22,055 bases of DNA from assembly GCA_021812735.1 (NCBI GenBank), contig JAKAMV010000051.1, forward strand, positions 1-22,055, in the 5' to 3' direction. The notes under the pieces are model-generated. The model was not told where the DNA came from. It saw nothing but the letters and a program-made list of their open reading frames with translations, and searched no databases. This stretch comes from Chloroflexota bacterium. Its GTDB lineage: Bacteria > Chloroflexota > Limnocylindria > Limnocylindrales > CSP1-4. Position 1 is the first letter of the stretch; each line of letters begins with the position of its first letter. Both the position numbers and the translations under genes were made by a program. This document shows positions 1-9,111 of the stretch, in pieces.

Positions 1-1
1 G

Positions 2-1066
2 CTGTCCAACTTCTGGTGGGGCTGGGTCTTCATCGTCAACGTGCCGGTCGTGCTCGTCGGCCTCCTCGCCGTCGCCGCCCTGGTGCCCGAGTCGCGGAGC
101 GCGAACCGGCCGGCGATCGACTGGCTGGGCGTCGCGGGCTCGTCGGCGGGGCTCACGCTGTTCATGTACGGGGTGATCGAGGCGGGCCGCGTGGGCTGGG
201 GCGAGCCCGGCACGATCGGTCCGCTCCTCGCCGGGGTCCTCGCGATCGCGGCCTTCACCGCCTGGGAGCTGCGGCTCGCGTCGACGGGGCGAACGCCGCT
301 CGTTGACCTCTCGCTCTTCCGCTCGCCGTCATTCACGGGGGGCGTGGTCCTCGCCGCGATGGGGATCTTCGGGCTGGCGGGCCTGCTGTTCACCATGCCC
401 CAGCTGTGGCAGGGCGTGCAGGGGCTCGACGCGCAGGGAGCCGGGGTCCGGCTCCTGCCCGTAATCGGCGGGATGGTGGTTGCCGCGGTCGTGGCCGACC
501 GCATCGCCGTCCGGGTCAGCGCGCGGATCACCCTCGCGCTCGGCCTGCTGCTGCTCGCGGCGGGCATGGGCATCGGGTCCACCCTCACACTGGGCAGCGG
601 CGACGCCTTCACCGCCGGCTGGACGTTCGTGGCCGGGCTGGGGCTCGCGACGGCAGCCTCGGCGGCCATGGTGGAGCTCGAGGCTGAGCGGAGCGGCGTG
701 GGCTCGGCGCTCGTCCAGGCGGTGATCAAGCTGGGGCCCGCGTTCGGGGCGGCGGTCCTCGGCAGCGTCATGAACGACGCCTACCGAAGCGGGGTGGCGG
801 TCGCCGGGCTGCCGGCTGACGTCGCCGCGACGGTCCAGTCGAGCGTGTTCGCCGGGCTGGCCGTGGCGCGTCAGGCGGGCTCGGAGGCGCTGGCGCAAGC
901 GGTCAAGCTCGCCTTCGTCGGGGCGCTGGGCGACGCGCTCCGGATCGCCGCCGTGATCGCTGTGGCGGGCGTGCCGGTGGCGCTCGCGCTGCTGCCGGGA
1001 CGGACCGCGAGCGCCGCGGCCCCGGGTGCACAATCGGCCCATGATCGAGCCATCCTCGGCGACTGA
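2..1066 (+). CDS. MFS drug/proton antiporter, DHA2-like (5' end missing)
   Basis: The reading frame is open from the first bases, so this is the 3' part of a gene starting upstream of the window. About 354 residues remain. The first visible residues (NFWWGWVFIVNVPVV) match the loop and helix about midway through 14-helix DHA2 exporters of the EmrB/QacA kind. Several more hydrophobic segments follow, separated by short basic or acidic loops, ending in an Ala-rich tail. The family exports drugs or small organic molecules across the cytoplasmic membrane using the proton gradient. The substrate cannot be read from this fragment. The 3' end overlaps the start of a TetR gene in another frame, a common arrangement for exporters and their repressors. 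Family is fairly sure, substrate unknown. Confidence 0.85.
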   Translation: MSNFWWGWVFIVNVPVVLVGLLAVAALVPESRSANRPAIDWLGVAGSSAGLTLFMYGVIEAGRVGWGEPGTIGPLLAGVLAIAAFTAWELRLASTGRTPLVDLSLFRSPSFTGGVVLAAMGIFGLAGLLFTMPQLWQGVQGLDAQGAGVRLLPVIGGMVVAAVVADRIAVRVSARITLALGLLLLAAGMGIGSTLTLGSGDAFTAGWTFVAGLGLATAASAAMVELEAERSGVGSALVQAVIKLGPAFGAAVLGSVMNDAYRSGVAVAGLPADVAATVQSSVFAGLAVARQAGSEALAQAVKLAFVGALGDALRIAAVIAVAGVPVALALLPGRTASAAAPGAQSAHDRAILGD

Positions 1067-1655
1067 GGCCCGTCCGGGTCTACGGGAGCGGAAGAAGGCC
1101 AGGACGCGCCAGACGATCCAGGAGCAGGCACTCCGCCTGTTCCGGGAGCAGGGCTACGACCGCACGACGGTCGAGCAGATCGCCGAGGCGGCCGAGGTCT
1201 CGCCCTCCACCTTCTTCCGCTACTTCCCCACCAAGGAGGACGTCGTGCTCTACGACGCCCTCGACCCGCTGCTCGCGGAGTCGTTCCGGCGCCAGCCCGC
1301 AGAGCTCACCGCCCTGCAGGCGTTGCGCGAGGCGATGCGCGAGGTCTGGGGCGCGCTGTCCCCCACGGAGGTCGATGAGCAGCTCGAGCGTGGCCGGCTC
1401 GCCTTCCGGGTGCCCGCCCTGCGCGAGCGGTACGTGATCGAGATGGTGCGCACGGCTTCCCTGATGGTGGACCTCGTGGCCGAGCGGCTGGGGCGGCCGT
1501 CAGACGACTTCGAGATCCGGGTGGCGACCGGCGCCGTCATGGGCGGCGTCCTGGCCGCGATGGTGCCGATGTACGAGTCGGACGGGAGCCTCGACGCGAT
1601 CGCGTTGATGGACCGCGCGGTCGAGGTGCTCGAGGGCGGCTTCGCCAAGCTCTAG
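1041..1655 (+). CDS. TetR/AcrR-family transcriptional regulator
   Basis: A 204-residue protein with the TetR layout. A basic leader (RERKKARTRQ) is followed by an N-terminal helix-turn-helix at about residues 22-68, with the typical TVEQIAEAAEVSPSTFFRYF and KEDV recognition and post-HTH motifs. A helical ligand-binding and dimerisation domain follows. The ATG at 1041 was chosen because homology begins just after it; an in-frame GTG at 1026 is the alternative. No Shine-Dalgarno sequence precedes the ATG. The start lies inside the 3' end of the MFS exporter gene (26-nt overlap), so it most likely represses that exporter in response to an exported compound. Its stop codon shares a CTAG with the stop of the convergent HAD gene. 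Ligand unknown. Confidence 0.88.
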   Translation: MIEPSSATEARPGLRERKKARTRQTIQEQALRLFREQGYDRTTVEQIAEAAEVSPSTFFRYFPTKEDVVLYDALDPLLAESFRRQPAELTALQALREAMREVWGALSPTEVDEQLERGRLAFRVPALRERYVIEMVRTASLMVDLVAERLGRPSDDFEIRVATGAVMGGVLAAMVPMYESDGSLDAIALMDRAVEVLEGGFAKL

Positions 1656-2551
1656 GGTCGGGCGGGCCGCCCGACCAGCGCCGCCACCACCTCCGCGATC
1701 GAAGGCGCCACCGCGTCCGGCCGGTAGCCGCGGATTCCCGATGCGGCCCTCGCCAGGTCCGCATCGCCGTGCTTGCCCGTGCGCACGAAGACCGTCCGCA
1801 GCCCGGCCCGCCGAGCCCCGCCGATGTCGCTGAACGCGTCGTCGCCGACCATCGCGAGGTCGTGCCGGCGCAGCCTGGGCTCGCCGCGCGCCGCCGCCTC
1901 GGCCGCCAACCGCTCGGCTGCGGCACGGAAGAACGCGCGGGCGGGCTTGCCGACGGTGCGCGCCTTGCACTTGGTGGCCCACTCGAGGCCCGCGAGGAAC
2001 GCGCCCGCGTCGAGCGTCGGGCCGTCTTGCGTCAGCCACCACGGGTTGCGGTGCATGCCGATCAGCGCGGCGCCGCCGAGCACGAGCCGGAACGCGCGGT
2101 TGAGGTTGTCCCGGGTCAGCTGGTCGGGCGAATCGCCGAGGACCACCGCCGCGACGCCGCACGGATTCGCGTCCACGGCCACCTCGCCCAGGACGTTGAG
2201 CCCCGCGAACTCGCGGCGCGCGTCGTCCGAGGCGATCACGTACACGGGCGCGTCGCCGAACTCGCGACGCACCAGCTCGGCGGACGCGGTCAGCGCGGAC
2301 TGGTATCGGTCCGCGCGCGTCGGGAAGCCCATCGAATGCCCCGCGGCCGCCAGCGTGTCGCGCGACATGAGCGAGGTGTTCGTCATCACAAGGTACGGGA
2401 GGCTGGCCCGCTCGAGGGCGGCCAGCGCCTCGGGCGCGCCCGGGACCGCCGCCCCCTTGAGCACGAGCACCCCGTCGAGGTCGAGCAGCAGGCCGCGGAC
2501 CCCGTGCAGGGCTGCACGGAGGACGTCGTCGGGCGCGGGCAGGTCGGGCAT
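1652..2551 (-). CDS. HAD-superfamily (subfamily IIA, NagD/LHPP-like) phosphatase
   Basis: A 299-residue hydrolase carrying the HAD motifs in order. Motif I is LLLDLDGVLV, with the nucleophile Asp24 and general acid Asp26. Motif II is VMTNTS (Thr57). A lysine follows in TVGKPARAFF, and the acidic motif IV is MVGDDAFSDIGG. The C2-type cap between motifs II and III and the early PGAPEALAAL segment match subfamily IIA (NagD, phosphoglycolate or LHPP-like phosphatases). It should act in the cytoplasm on a small phosphorylated metabolite; the substrate is not readable. Phosphoglycolate is conceivable because a RuBisCO operon lies in the window, but it is 15 kb away and the link is only a guess. The start at 2551 follows the likely promoter and begins the homologous region. 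It is divergent from fabI, with only 34 bp between. Confidence 0.82.
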   Translation of the reverse strand: MPDLPAPDDVLRAALHGVRGLLLDLDGVLVLKGAAVPGAPEALAALERASLPYLVMTNTSLMSRDTLAAAGHSMGFPTRADRYQSALTASAELVRREFGDAPVYVIASDDARREFAGLNVLGEVAVDANPCGVAAVVLGDSPDQLTRDNLNRAFRLVLGGAALIGMHRNPWWLTQDGPTLDAGAFLAGLEWATKCKARTVGKPARAFFRAAAERLAAEAAARGEPRLRRHDLAMVGDDAFSDIGGARRAGLRTVFVRTGKHGDADLARAASGIRGYRPDAVAPSIAEVVAALVGRPARP

Positions 2552-2558
2552 GATGCGC

Positions 2559-2564
2559 AGCGTA
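2559..2564 (-). promoter_or_regulatory. candidate -10 element for the HAD gene
   Basis: On the minus strand TACGCT fits TAnnnT and ends 7 nt before the ATG at 2551. No Shine-Dalgarno lies between, so a transcript starting at the usual distance would begin at or next to the start codon (leaderless). No clear -35 box is seen. Confidence 0.35.
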
Positions 2565-2585
2565 CCGAAGGAGGGCGCGAACGAG

Positions 2586-3365
<780 letters not shown>

Positions 3366-3501
3366 CGGTCGCGCCGGGCAGGCCGAACGGGAATCGCCCT
3401 CCAGCCGACAGGCGGTCGACACCGCACCGCGAGCCTGTCCGGCCGGCCCGCGGACCCCCGTCGTTGCGTCCCGGGGATCAGAGCGAGCGCTCCCGGCGGC
3501 G

Positions 3502-3507
3502 TACACT
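3502..3507 (+). promoter_or_regulatory. candidate -10 element for the histidine kinase gene
   Basis: TACACT ends 8 nt before the ATG at 3516, with no ribosome-binding site between, so transcription would start within a few bases of the start codon. No convincing -35 box is present. Apart from this I see nothing in the 150-bp gap after fabI (3366-3515). Confidence 0.4.
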
Positions 3508-3515
3508 CGACGTCC

Positions 3516-4799
3516 ATGCAGCAGGGACCCGAGCTGGACACCAACCGCGTCCTCGCAGGCGCCGAGCGCTGGGTCCGTCTCTCGCCGGCCACAGCCGAAT
3601 CGGCCAGCGGGGCGGTACAGGCGGGCGCGGGCGGCGGCCCGCTGCTGATGGTGGCCGGCTGGGAGGACGGGCATCAGCCCTGCGCGCCGAACTTGCCCGC
3701 CGGCGGCGCGGAGGCGTGCCGCGCCTGCCCCGTCAGCCTCGTCGACAGCGTCATGCGGACGGGGCGCGCGGCGACCGACCGCTGCCCGCACGGGATCCGC
3801 CTGCTCGCGTTCCCCGCCCCGGCAGGTCGCCGGGACTCGGCCGCGGTGCTGCGCCTGGGCGCATCGGACTCCGCCGAGGGGGACCTGCCGTCGGGCCCGG
3901 CCATCCTCCGTGCCGCGCGGCGGCTGCGGGCCGTCGACGGGCTGCTGGCCTGGGAGGCGGAACAGCGCGACCGCGGCGCCGAGCGCCGGCGGACGGCGGC
4001 GGCCGCCCTCGCCCAGATGATCGCCACCACCGAGGAGTTCCACCGCCTGTACACGGCTGCCGACCGCGACCGGGCGAGCGTGCAGACCTCGATGACGCGG
4101 CTGGACAACCTGGCTCGCGAGACGCTCCGCGAATCCGAGGAATCGCGGGTGGCCGTCGCCCATGCGCTCCACGACACGGCCGGCCAGTCGGCGGTGGCCG
4201 CGCACCGGTTCCTGGAGGCGGCCAGAGCGTCGCTGGGCGGGCCCCATCCCGAAGCGGCCGCGGGCCACCTCGATGCCGCGCAGGCGCGGTTGATGACCAC
4301 CATCCGAGAGATCCGCGCCGTCCTCAACAACCTGGTGCCGCCCGGCCTCGAGGAGCTCGGCCTCGCCCATGCGCTCGAGCGCTACGCGGAGCAGTTCGTG
4401 CCGTCCGACATCGCCACCGAGATCACCGGACAGCTGCCCCGAGCCGAGTACTGGCTGGAGGCTGGCCTGTTCGCCATGGTGGCGGAGGCGATCTCGAACG
4501 CGGTCCGGCACGGGCGTCCGCGGCACATCGGGATCACGCTGCGCGCCGCTCGCGGCCGGGGCATCATCACGGTGGCCGACGACGGGGCGGGGTTCAACCC
4601 CGCGGAGGCGCATCGCCGACAGACCCAGGAGGGCATGGGCCTCATCGGCATGCAGCGGCGTGCGGGCTGGCTTGGGGGGCGCGTGGACATCGTGAGCCGC
4701 GAGGGCACCGGCACCACGATCAGCATCACCGTCCCGCTCGGAGCCGCAGAGCGTGCAGACTCGCCGGACGAACGGGAGGGAGGGCGATTGAGGCCATGA
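3516..4799 (+). CDS. NarL/DegS-family sensor histidine kinase with PocR-like cysteine-rich N-terminus
   Basis: A 427-residue cytoplasmic kinase with no signal peptide or membrane segment. Residues about 40-115 hold a sensor-like region with Cys56, Cys68, Cys71 and Cys90. The CRAC...GRAATDRCPHGI spacing and the following AFPAP resemble PocR ligand-binding domains (CxxC...C.xG...PI). A charged helix at about 145-210, likely coiled coil, leads to the HisKA_3 dimerisation box, with phospho-acceptor His219 in ALHDTAGQ. The HATPase domain shows the N box (EAISNAVRHG, Asn328), the G1 box (DDGAGF, 355-360) and the G2 box (GMGLIGM). It should autophosphorylate and pass phosphate to the response regulator whose ATG overlaps its stop (ATGA). 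The Cys set could bind a metal, an Fe-S cluster or a small ligand; this is inference. The signal is unknown. Confidence 0.88.
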   Translation: MQQGPELDTNRVLAGAERWVRLSPATAESASGAVQAGAGGGPLLMVAGWEDGHQPCAPNLPAGGAEACRACPVSLVDSVMRTGRAATDRCPHGIRLLAFPAPAGRRDSAAVLRLGASDSAEGDLPSGPAILRAARRLRAVDGLLAWEAEQRDRGAERRRTAAAALAQMIATTEEFHRLYTAADRDRASVQTSMTRLDNLARETLRESEESRVAVAHALHDTAGQSAVAAHRFLEAARASLGGPHPEAAAGHLDAAQARLMTTIREIRAVLNNLVPPGLEELGLAHALERYAEQFVPSDIATEITGQLPRAEYWLEAGLFAMVAEAISNAVRHGRPRHIGITLRAARGRGIITVADDGAGFNPAEAHRRQTQEGMGLIGMQRRAGWLGGRVDIVSREGTGTTISITVPLGAAERADSPDEREGGRLRP

Positions 4800-5473
4800 C
4801 GGACACGCCGACCCGCGTCCTGCTGATCGACGACCACGAGATGTCCCGGCGCGGGCTCCAGGCCATGCTCTCGACTGCGGACTGGGTGGAGGTGGTCGGG
4901 GAGGCAGACGGCTGCGCGCCCGGCCTGGCCGAGATCGAGCGCCTCGAGCCGGACATCGTCCTGCTGGACATCCGGATGCCGGGCATCGACGGGCTGCAGT
5001 GCCTCGAGGAGATCAAGAAGCTCGCCTGCCCGGTCGCGGTGGTCATCGTCACGCTCTACAACGACCGGCGCTACGTCCTCGAGGCCATCCGGCGGGGCGC
5101 GGCCGGGTACGTCCTCAAGGAGGCGTCCACGAGCGAGATCCTGGCCACGACCATGGCCGTCGCCGACGGCCAGCTGGCCGTGGAGCCGGGGCTGCTGCGC
5201 GAGGCGCTGCTTGCGCCGCCCGACGAGCCGCACGCTGAGGAGACCGCGCGTGCCCGCGCTGAGGCCTTCGCCCTGACCCCGCGCGAACTCGACGTGCTGC
5301 GGCGACTGGCCGACGGCCTGACCAACAAGGAGATCGGCGGCCAGCTCTCGATCGCCGAGGACACCGTCAAGAAGCACGTCCAGAACATCATCTGGAAGCT
5401 GCGGGCAGCCGACCGCACGCAGGCCGCGATCGTCGCCTACCGCGCCGGCCTCCTCGATCCGCTCGACGCCTGA
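4796..5473 (+). CDS. NarL/FixJ-family response regulator (REC-LuxR HTH)
   Basis: A 225-residue DNA-binding response regulator. The receiver domain (about 7-122) has the acidic pair Asp12-Asp13, phospho-acceptor Asp58 in LLDIRMPG, Thr86 and Lys108. The LuxR-type HTH (about 161-217) carries LTPRELDVLRRLADGLTNKE and the recognition helix region AEDTVKKHVQNI. It is translationally coupled to the kinase (the ATG shares bases with the kinase TGA) and is certainly its partner. The targets cannot be read. Convergent neighbours are the fad operon genes, separated by a 50-bp gap with a GC-rich hairpin. The linker between domains (about 125-160) is rich in Glu and Ala. Confidence 0.93.
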   Translation: MTDTPTRVLLIDDHEMSRRGLQAMLSTADWVEVVGEADGCAPGLAEIERLEPDIVLLDIRMPGIDGLQCLEEIKKLACPVAVVIVTLYNDRRYVLEAIRRGAAGYVLKEASTSEILATTMAVADGQLAVEPGLLREALLAPPDEPHAEETARARAEAFALTPRELDVLRRLADGLTNKEIGGQLSIAEDTVKKHVQNIIWKLRAADRTQAAIVAYRAGLLDPLDA

Positions 5474-5476
5474 CGT

Positions 5477-5517
5477 CGCGGCTCGCCCCGCCCGAGCCCC
5501 CGGGAGGGGCCGCCGCG
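5477..5517. terminator. GC-rich hairpin between convergent genes, possible bidirectional terminator
   Basis: The inner stem GCCCC/GGGGC (5496-5500 with 5506-5510, 5-nt loop) is enclosed by CGCGGC/GCCGCG (5477-5482 with 5512-5517). It lies exactly between the stop codons of the response regulator and the acyl-CoA ligase. No T-run follows on either strand, so intrinsic termination is not certain. Confidence 0.4.
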
Positions 5518-5523
5518 CTCGGA

Positions 5524-7269
5524 TCAGGAGCGGCCGTCCGCGGCCCCCTGCGCCCCGTTCTCGGCGATCAGCTCCCGGCGCAGCACCTTGCCCACGTTCG
5601 AGCGCGGCAGGCTCACCCGGACCTCGATCACGGCCGGCCGCTTGTAGGAGGCGAGATTCTGGGCGCAGAACGCGTGCAGCTCCTCGACTGAGGTCGCCGC
5701 CCCCGGCTTGAGGATGACGTACGCCTTGGGGACCTCGCCCTTCTTGGCACTCGGCATCCCCACCACGACGGTCTCGGCAACGGCCGGGTGGGTGATCAGC
5801 ACCTCCTCGACCTCGCGCGGGTAGACGTTCGCCCCGCTGACGATGATCACGTCCTTGATCCGGTCCACGATCGAGAAATAGCCGTCGGCGTCCTCGGTGG
5901 CGAGGTCGCCGGTGTGCAGCCAGCCGTCGCGCAGGGCCCGGGCTGTCTCAGCCGGCCGCTCGTGGTAGCCGGCCATGACCTGCGGCCCGCGGACCAGCAG
6001 CTCCCCGACCTGCCCCGGCACGACGACGTCGGCGCCCGTCGCGACGTCGACGAGCCGGGCGTCCGTGCCGGGCAGCGGCAGGCCGATCGTGCCCGGCTTG
6101 CCACGGCCGTGGACGGGGTTGACGTGGGTCACCGGGCTCGCCTCGGTGAGGCCGTAGCCCTCGCACAGGCGCCCGCCGGTCAGGGCCTCGAACTGCTGCT
6201 GGACCGGCGCCGGCAGCGGCGCCGCCCCACTGATGCACGCCTCGATGGAGCGCAGGTCGTGCTCGCGAATCCTGGGGTGCTGGTTGAGGGCCGCGTAGAA
6301 CGTCGGCACGCCCGGGAAGTACCGCGGGCGGTGCCGGTCGATCGCCTTGAGCACCGCGTCCACGTCGAACTTGGGCAGCAGGACCTGCGTCGCCCCCAGG
6401 GCCAGCGCGAAGTCCATGGCCACGGTCAGCCCGTAGATGTGGAAGTAGGGCAGGACGCACAGGACGGCCGACGGCCCATCATGGTCGCCCGCGAGGACGG
6501 CCTGGCACTGGACGGCATTCGCCATCAGGTTGCGGTGGGTGAGCACCGCCTCCTTCGGCAGGCCGGTCGTCCCGCCCGTCCCCTGGTACACCGCCGGGTC
6601 GGACGGCCCGGCCGGCGAGTCGACCCGCTCGGCCGGCGCCGCGGCCAGCAGCCGGAAGAGGTTCGGCGTCGCCGGCGTGTGCGGGACGGGGTGCCAGCGG
6701 CCCTCGCGCCGCATCTTGAGCGGGTAGAGCCAGCGGAGCGGTGCGGGGAGGGAATCCTGGATCCCGGTCGCGATGACCGGGGCGAGGCCCTCCAGAGGCG
6801 CCAGCCGCTCGGCCAGCTCGGCCCGCGCGCCCGCCACGCGCGGCAGGAGGACGTCCAGCGTGACCGACACGCGCGGCCGCGCCTCGCGCATGAGGTCGGT
6901 CAGCTCCCGCTCGACGTAGAGGGGGCTCATGGCGGCGGCGATGCCGCCCGCGCGGAGCGTGCCGAGGAAGGCGATGACGAAGGCGGGCGAGGTGGGGAGG
7001 TGCAGGCTCACGACGTCGCCGGGCCTGAGGCCCGCCCGACGCAGCAGGCCGGCGAACTGGTCCACCTGGCGGTCAAGCGCCGCGTAGCTGGTCCGCCGCC
7101 CGTAGAAGTCCATCGACGTGCGGTCAGGATGGGCGTCCGCAGCACGCCGGAGCAGCCCGTCGACCGTGGTGTCCGGGACCTCCACCTCTGCGGGCACGCC
7201 CGGGTCGTAGCTGGCCAGCCACGGCCGGTGAGCCGCGTCGCCCTCCACGCGGCCGGGGGAAACGATCAC
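5524..7269 (-). CDS. fadD: long-chain fatty acid-CoA ligase (AMP-forming)
   Basis: A 581-residue ANL-superfamily enzyme that activates a free fatty acid to acyl-CoA with ATP. Motifs in order are the P-loop YQGTGGTTGLPKEAVLTH (about 228-245), GYGLTEASP (A5), the hinge region GDLATEDADGYFSIVDRIKDVI (A7-A8), SGANVYPREVEEVL, and catalytic Lys561 in SNVGKVLRREL. The P-loop has Glu240 where Gly is most usual (PKG), a tolerated variant elsewhere. The GTG at 7269 was chosen because AAAGGAG stands 7 nt upstream. It is the last gene of the fad operon, 36 nt after the acyl-CoA dehydrogenase stop. Chain-length preference cannot be read; the operon context favours medium to long chains. Confidence 0.9.
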   Translation of the reverse strand: MIVSPGRVEGDAAHRPWLASYDPGVPAEVEVPDTTVDGLLRRAADAHPDRTSMDFYGRRTSYAALDRQVDQFAGLLRRAGLRPGDVVSLHLPTSPAFVIAFLGTLRAGGIAAAMSPLYVERELTDLMREARPRVSVTLDVLLPRVAGARAELAERLAPLEGLAPVIATGIQDSLPAPLRWLYPLKMRREGRWHPVPHTPATPNLFRLLAAAPAERVDSPAGPSDPAVYQGTGGTTGLPKEAVLTHRNLMANAVQCQAVLAGDHDGPSAVLCVLPYFHIYGLTVAMDFALALGATQVLLPKFDVDAVLKAIDRHRPRYFPGVPTFYAALNQHPRIREHDLRSIEACISGAAPLPAPVQQQFEALTGGRLCEGYGLTEASPVTHVNPVHGRGKPGTIGLPLPGTDARLVDVATGADVVVPGQVGELLVRGPQVMAGYHERPAETARALRDGWLHTGDLATEDADGYFSIVDRIKDVIIVSGANVYPREVEEVLITHPAVAETVVVGMPSAKKGEVPKAYVILKPGAATSVEELHAFCAQNLASYKRPAVIEVRVSLPRSNVGKVLRRELIAENGAQGAADGRS

Positions 7270-7305
7270 GCCACGACTCCTTTCCCAGGCTCCGGGGGGC
7301 GGCCG

Positions 7306-9111
7306 CTACACGGGGTAGCCGCCGGCGGACAGGACAGCTGCCGCAACCCGACGGGCGAGCGGGACGCGGTCCACGGGTTCACTGCGCAACAGGCGCCGGA
7401 CGCCGGCCTGCAGGACGCGGGCGTCGTCGCCGGCGGCGACCGACGCGGCCAGGGTGCGGCCGACCAGCTCCGCGACGCCGATCCGGTCGGCCACGGCCAG
7501 GCGCGCCAGCGCGGCATGGTCGTCCGCGAGCGCGGGCGCCTCGGCGACCGCCTGCTCGGCCCGGAGCACCACGGTCTCGAGGGCCAGCAGGGCGACCGCC
7601 AGGTCGGCAAGGCCCGCCAGGACCTCCTGCTGCTCCTCGAGCTGGGCGCCGAACCGCTGGACCGCGGCGCCGGCCAGGAGCAGGGTCGCCTGGCGCAGGC
7701 CGTCCACCAGCCGGCGCTCCGCCGCGAGAGGTCCGCCGGGGCCGGGCGTCTCGGGCGGCGGCCCGGCGAGGAGCGCCTCCTGCGCCCGCCGGGCCGGGCC
7801 GAGCAGGTCCAGCCGACCCGCCATGGCCCGCTTGAGCAGTGTCCCTGGGATCAGCAGCCGGTTGATCTCGTTGGTGCCCTCCCAGATCCGGTTGATCCGC
7901 GCGTCCCGGTACGCCTGCGCCGCGGGGTACTCCTCGATGTAGCCGTAGCCGCCATGCACCTGGACGAGCTCGTCGACCACCGCGTCGAGCTCCTCGCTGG
8001 CGAGGACCTTGGCGATCGAGCACTCGACGGCCAGCTCCTCGAGGGCAGCGCGGACGCCGTCCGGGCCGCTCTCCTCCGCGCCCTCGAGCCGAGCGTCGAG
8101 CAGCCCGGCGATCCGGTACACGGCCGACTCGGTGACGTACGTCCGCGCCGCCATCTCGGCGAGCTTGCCCGCGACCAGCGGAAACGCGGCGATCGCACGG
8201 CCGAAGGCCTGGCGCTCGGTTGCGTACACGGCCGCTTCCCGCAGCGCGGGCTTCATGGCGCCCAGCGCAGCGGCCGCCAGCTTGAATCGGCCCACGTTGA
8301 GCACGTTGAAGGCGACCCGGTGCCCCTTGCCGACCTCGCCGAGCAGGTTGCCGGCGGGGACGACGGCGCCGTCGAACGTCAGCGGGCAGGTGGACGTGCC
8401 GTGGATGCCCAGCTTGTGCTCCTCGGGCCCGACGGTCAGGCCCGGCGTCCCCCGCTCCACCAGGAACGCCGAGAACTGCTCGCCGTCCACCTTCGCGTAC
8501 ACGGTGAACAGGTCGGCGAAGCCCGCGTTGGTGATGAACTGCTTGCTGCCGTCCAGTCGCCATGAGCCGTCGGGCTGGCGGGTGGCGCGGGTCCGGATCG
8601 CCAGGGCGTCGGAGCCCGCGCCCGGCTCGGTCAGCGCGTAGGCGGCGACCGTCGTGCCGGCGGCCAGCCCCGGCAGGTAGCGGGCGCGCTGCTCGTCGGT
8701 GCCGAAGAACACCAGCGGCAGCGTCCCGATCCCGGTGTGCGCGCTGAACGTGACGCAGAACGAGCCGGACGCCGCGATCGACTCGGTCACCGCGACGCTG
8801 GTCGTCTTGTCCAGGCCGACGCCCCCGAACGCCTCGGGCACGTCGATGCCCAGGTAGCCGTCGCGGCCGAGGATCGCGAGCAGGTCGCGGTGGGCGGCGT
8901 AGTCCCTGGCCTCGAGGGCCTCCCGGCGCGGCACGGCCTCCCGCTCGACCAGGGTCGCCGCCGACTTGCGGATCGCCCGCTGCTCGTCGGACAGCCGCTC
9001 GGGCGTGGGGACCTCGCCGACGGTGGCGGGCGCGACCAGGAAGGCGCCGCCCTGCGGCGCGGCCGCGGTCCGGGCGGCCGTCATCGGGTTGATGCTCGCT
9101 TCGACTGCCAT
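7306..9111 (-). CDS. fadE: acyl-CoA dehydrogenase (FadE type, with C-terminal extension)
   Basis: A 601-residue FAD enzyme that makes trans-2-enoyl-CoA from acyl-CoA. The N-terminal helical domain is at about 40-155. The FAD/substrate motif YALTEPGAGSDA (158-169) and a beta domain follow. The C-terminal helices contain VQVHGGYGYIEEYP and RINRIWEGTNEI, where Glu411 aligns with the catalytic base of VLCAD and Bacillus FadE. Beyond about residue 430 an extra ~170-residue helical region resembles the extension of VLCAD/ACAD9-type and FadE proteins, so length is normal for that subgroup. The ATG at 9111 overlaps the thiolase TGA (TGATG), so translation is coupled. Electrons would go to ETF, which is not encoded in the window. 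Confidence 0.92.
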   Translation of the reverse strand: MAVEASINPMTAARTAAAPQGGAFLVAPATVGEVPTPERLSDEQRAIRKSAATLVEREAVPRREALEARDYAAHRDLLAILGRDGYLGIDVPEAFGGVGLDKTTSVAVTESIAASGSFCVTFSAHTGIGTLPLVFFGTDEQRARYLPGLAAGTTVAAYALTEPGAGSDALAIRTRATRQPDGSWRLDGSKQFITNAGFADLFTVYAKVDGEQFSAFLVERGTPGLTVGPEEHKLGIHGTSTCPLTFDGAVVPAGNLLGEVGKGHRVAFNVLNVGRFKLAAAALGAMKPALREAAVYATERQAFGRAIAAFPLVAGKLAEMAARTYVTESAVYRIAGLLDARLEGAEESGPDGVRAALEELAVECSIAKVLASEELDAVVDELVQVHGGYGYIEEYPAAQAYRDARINRIWEGTNEINRLLIPGTLLKRAMAGRLDLLGPARRAQEALLAGPPPETPGPGGPLAAERRLVDGLRQATLLLAGAAVQRFGAQLEEQQEVLAGLADLAVALLALETVVLRAEQAVAEAPALADDHAALARLAVADRIGVAELVGRTLAASVAAGDDARVLQAGVRRLLRSEPVDRVPLARRVAAAVLSAGGYPV

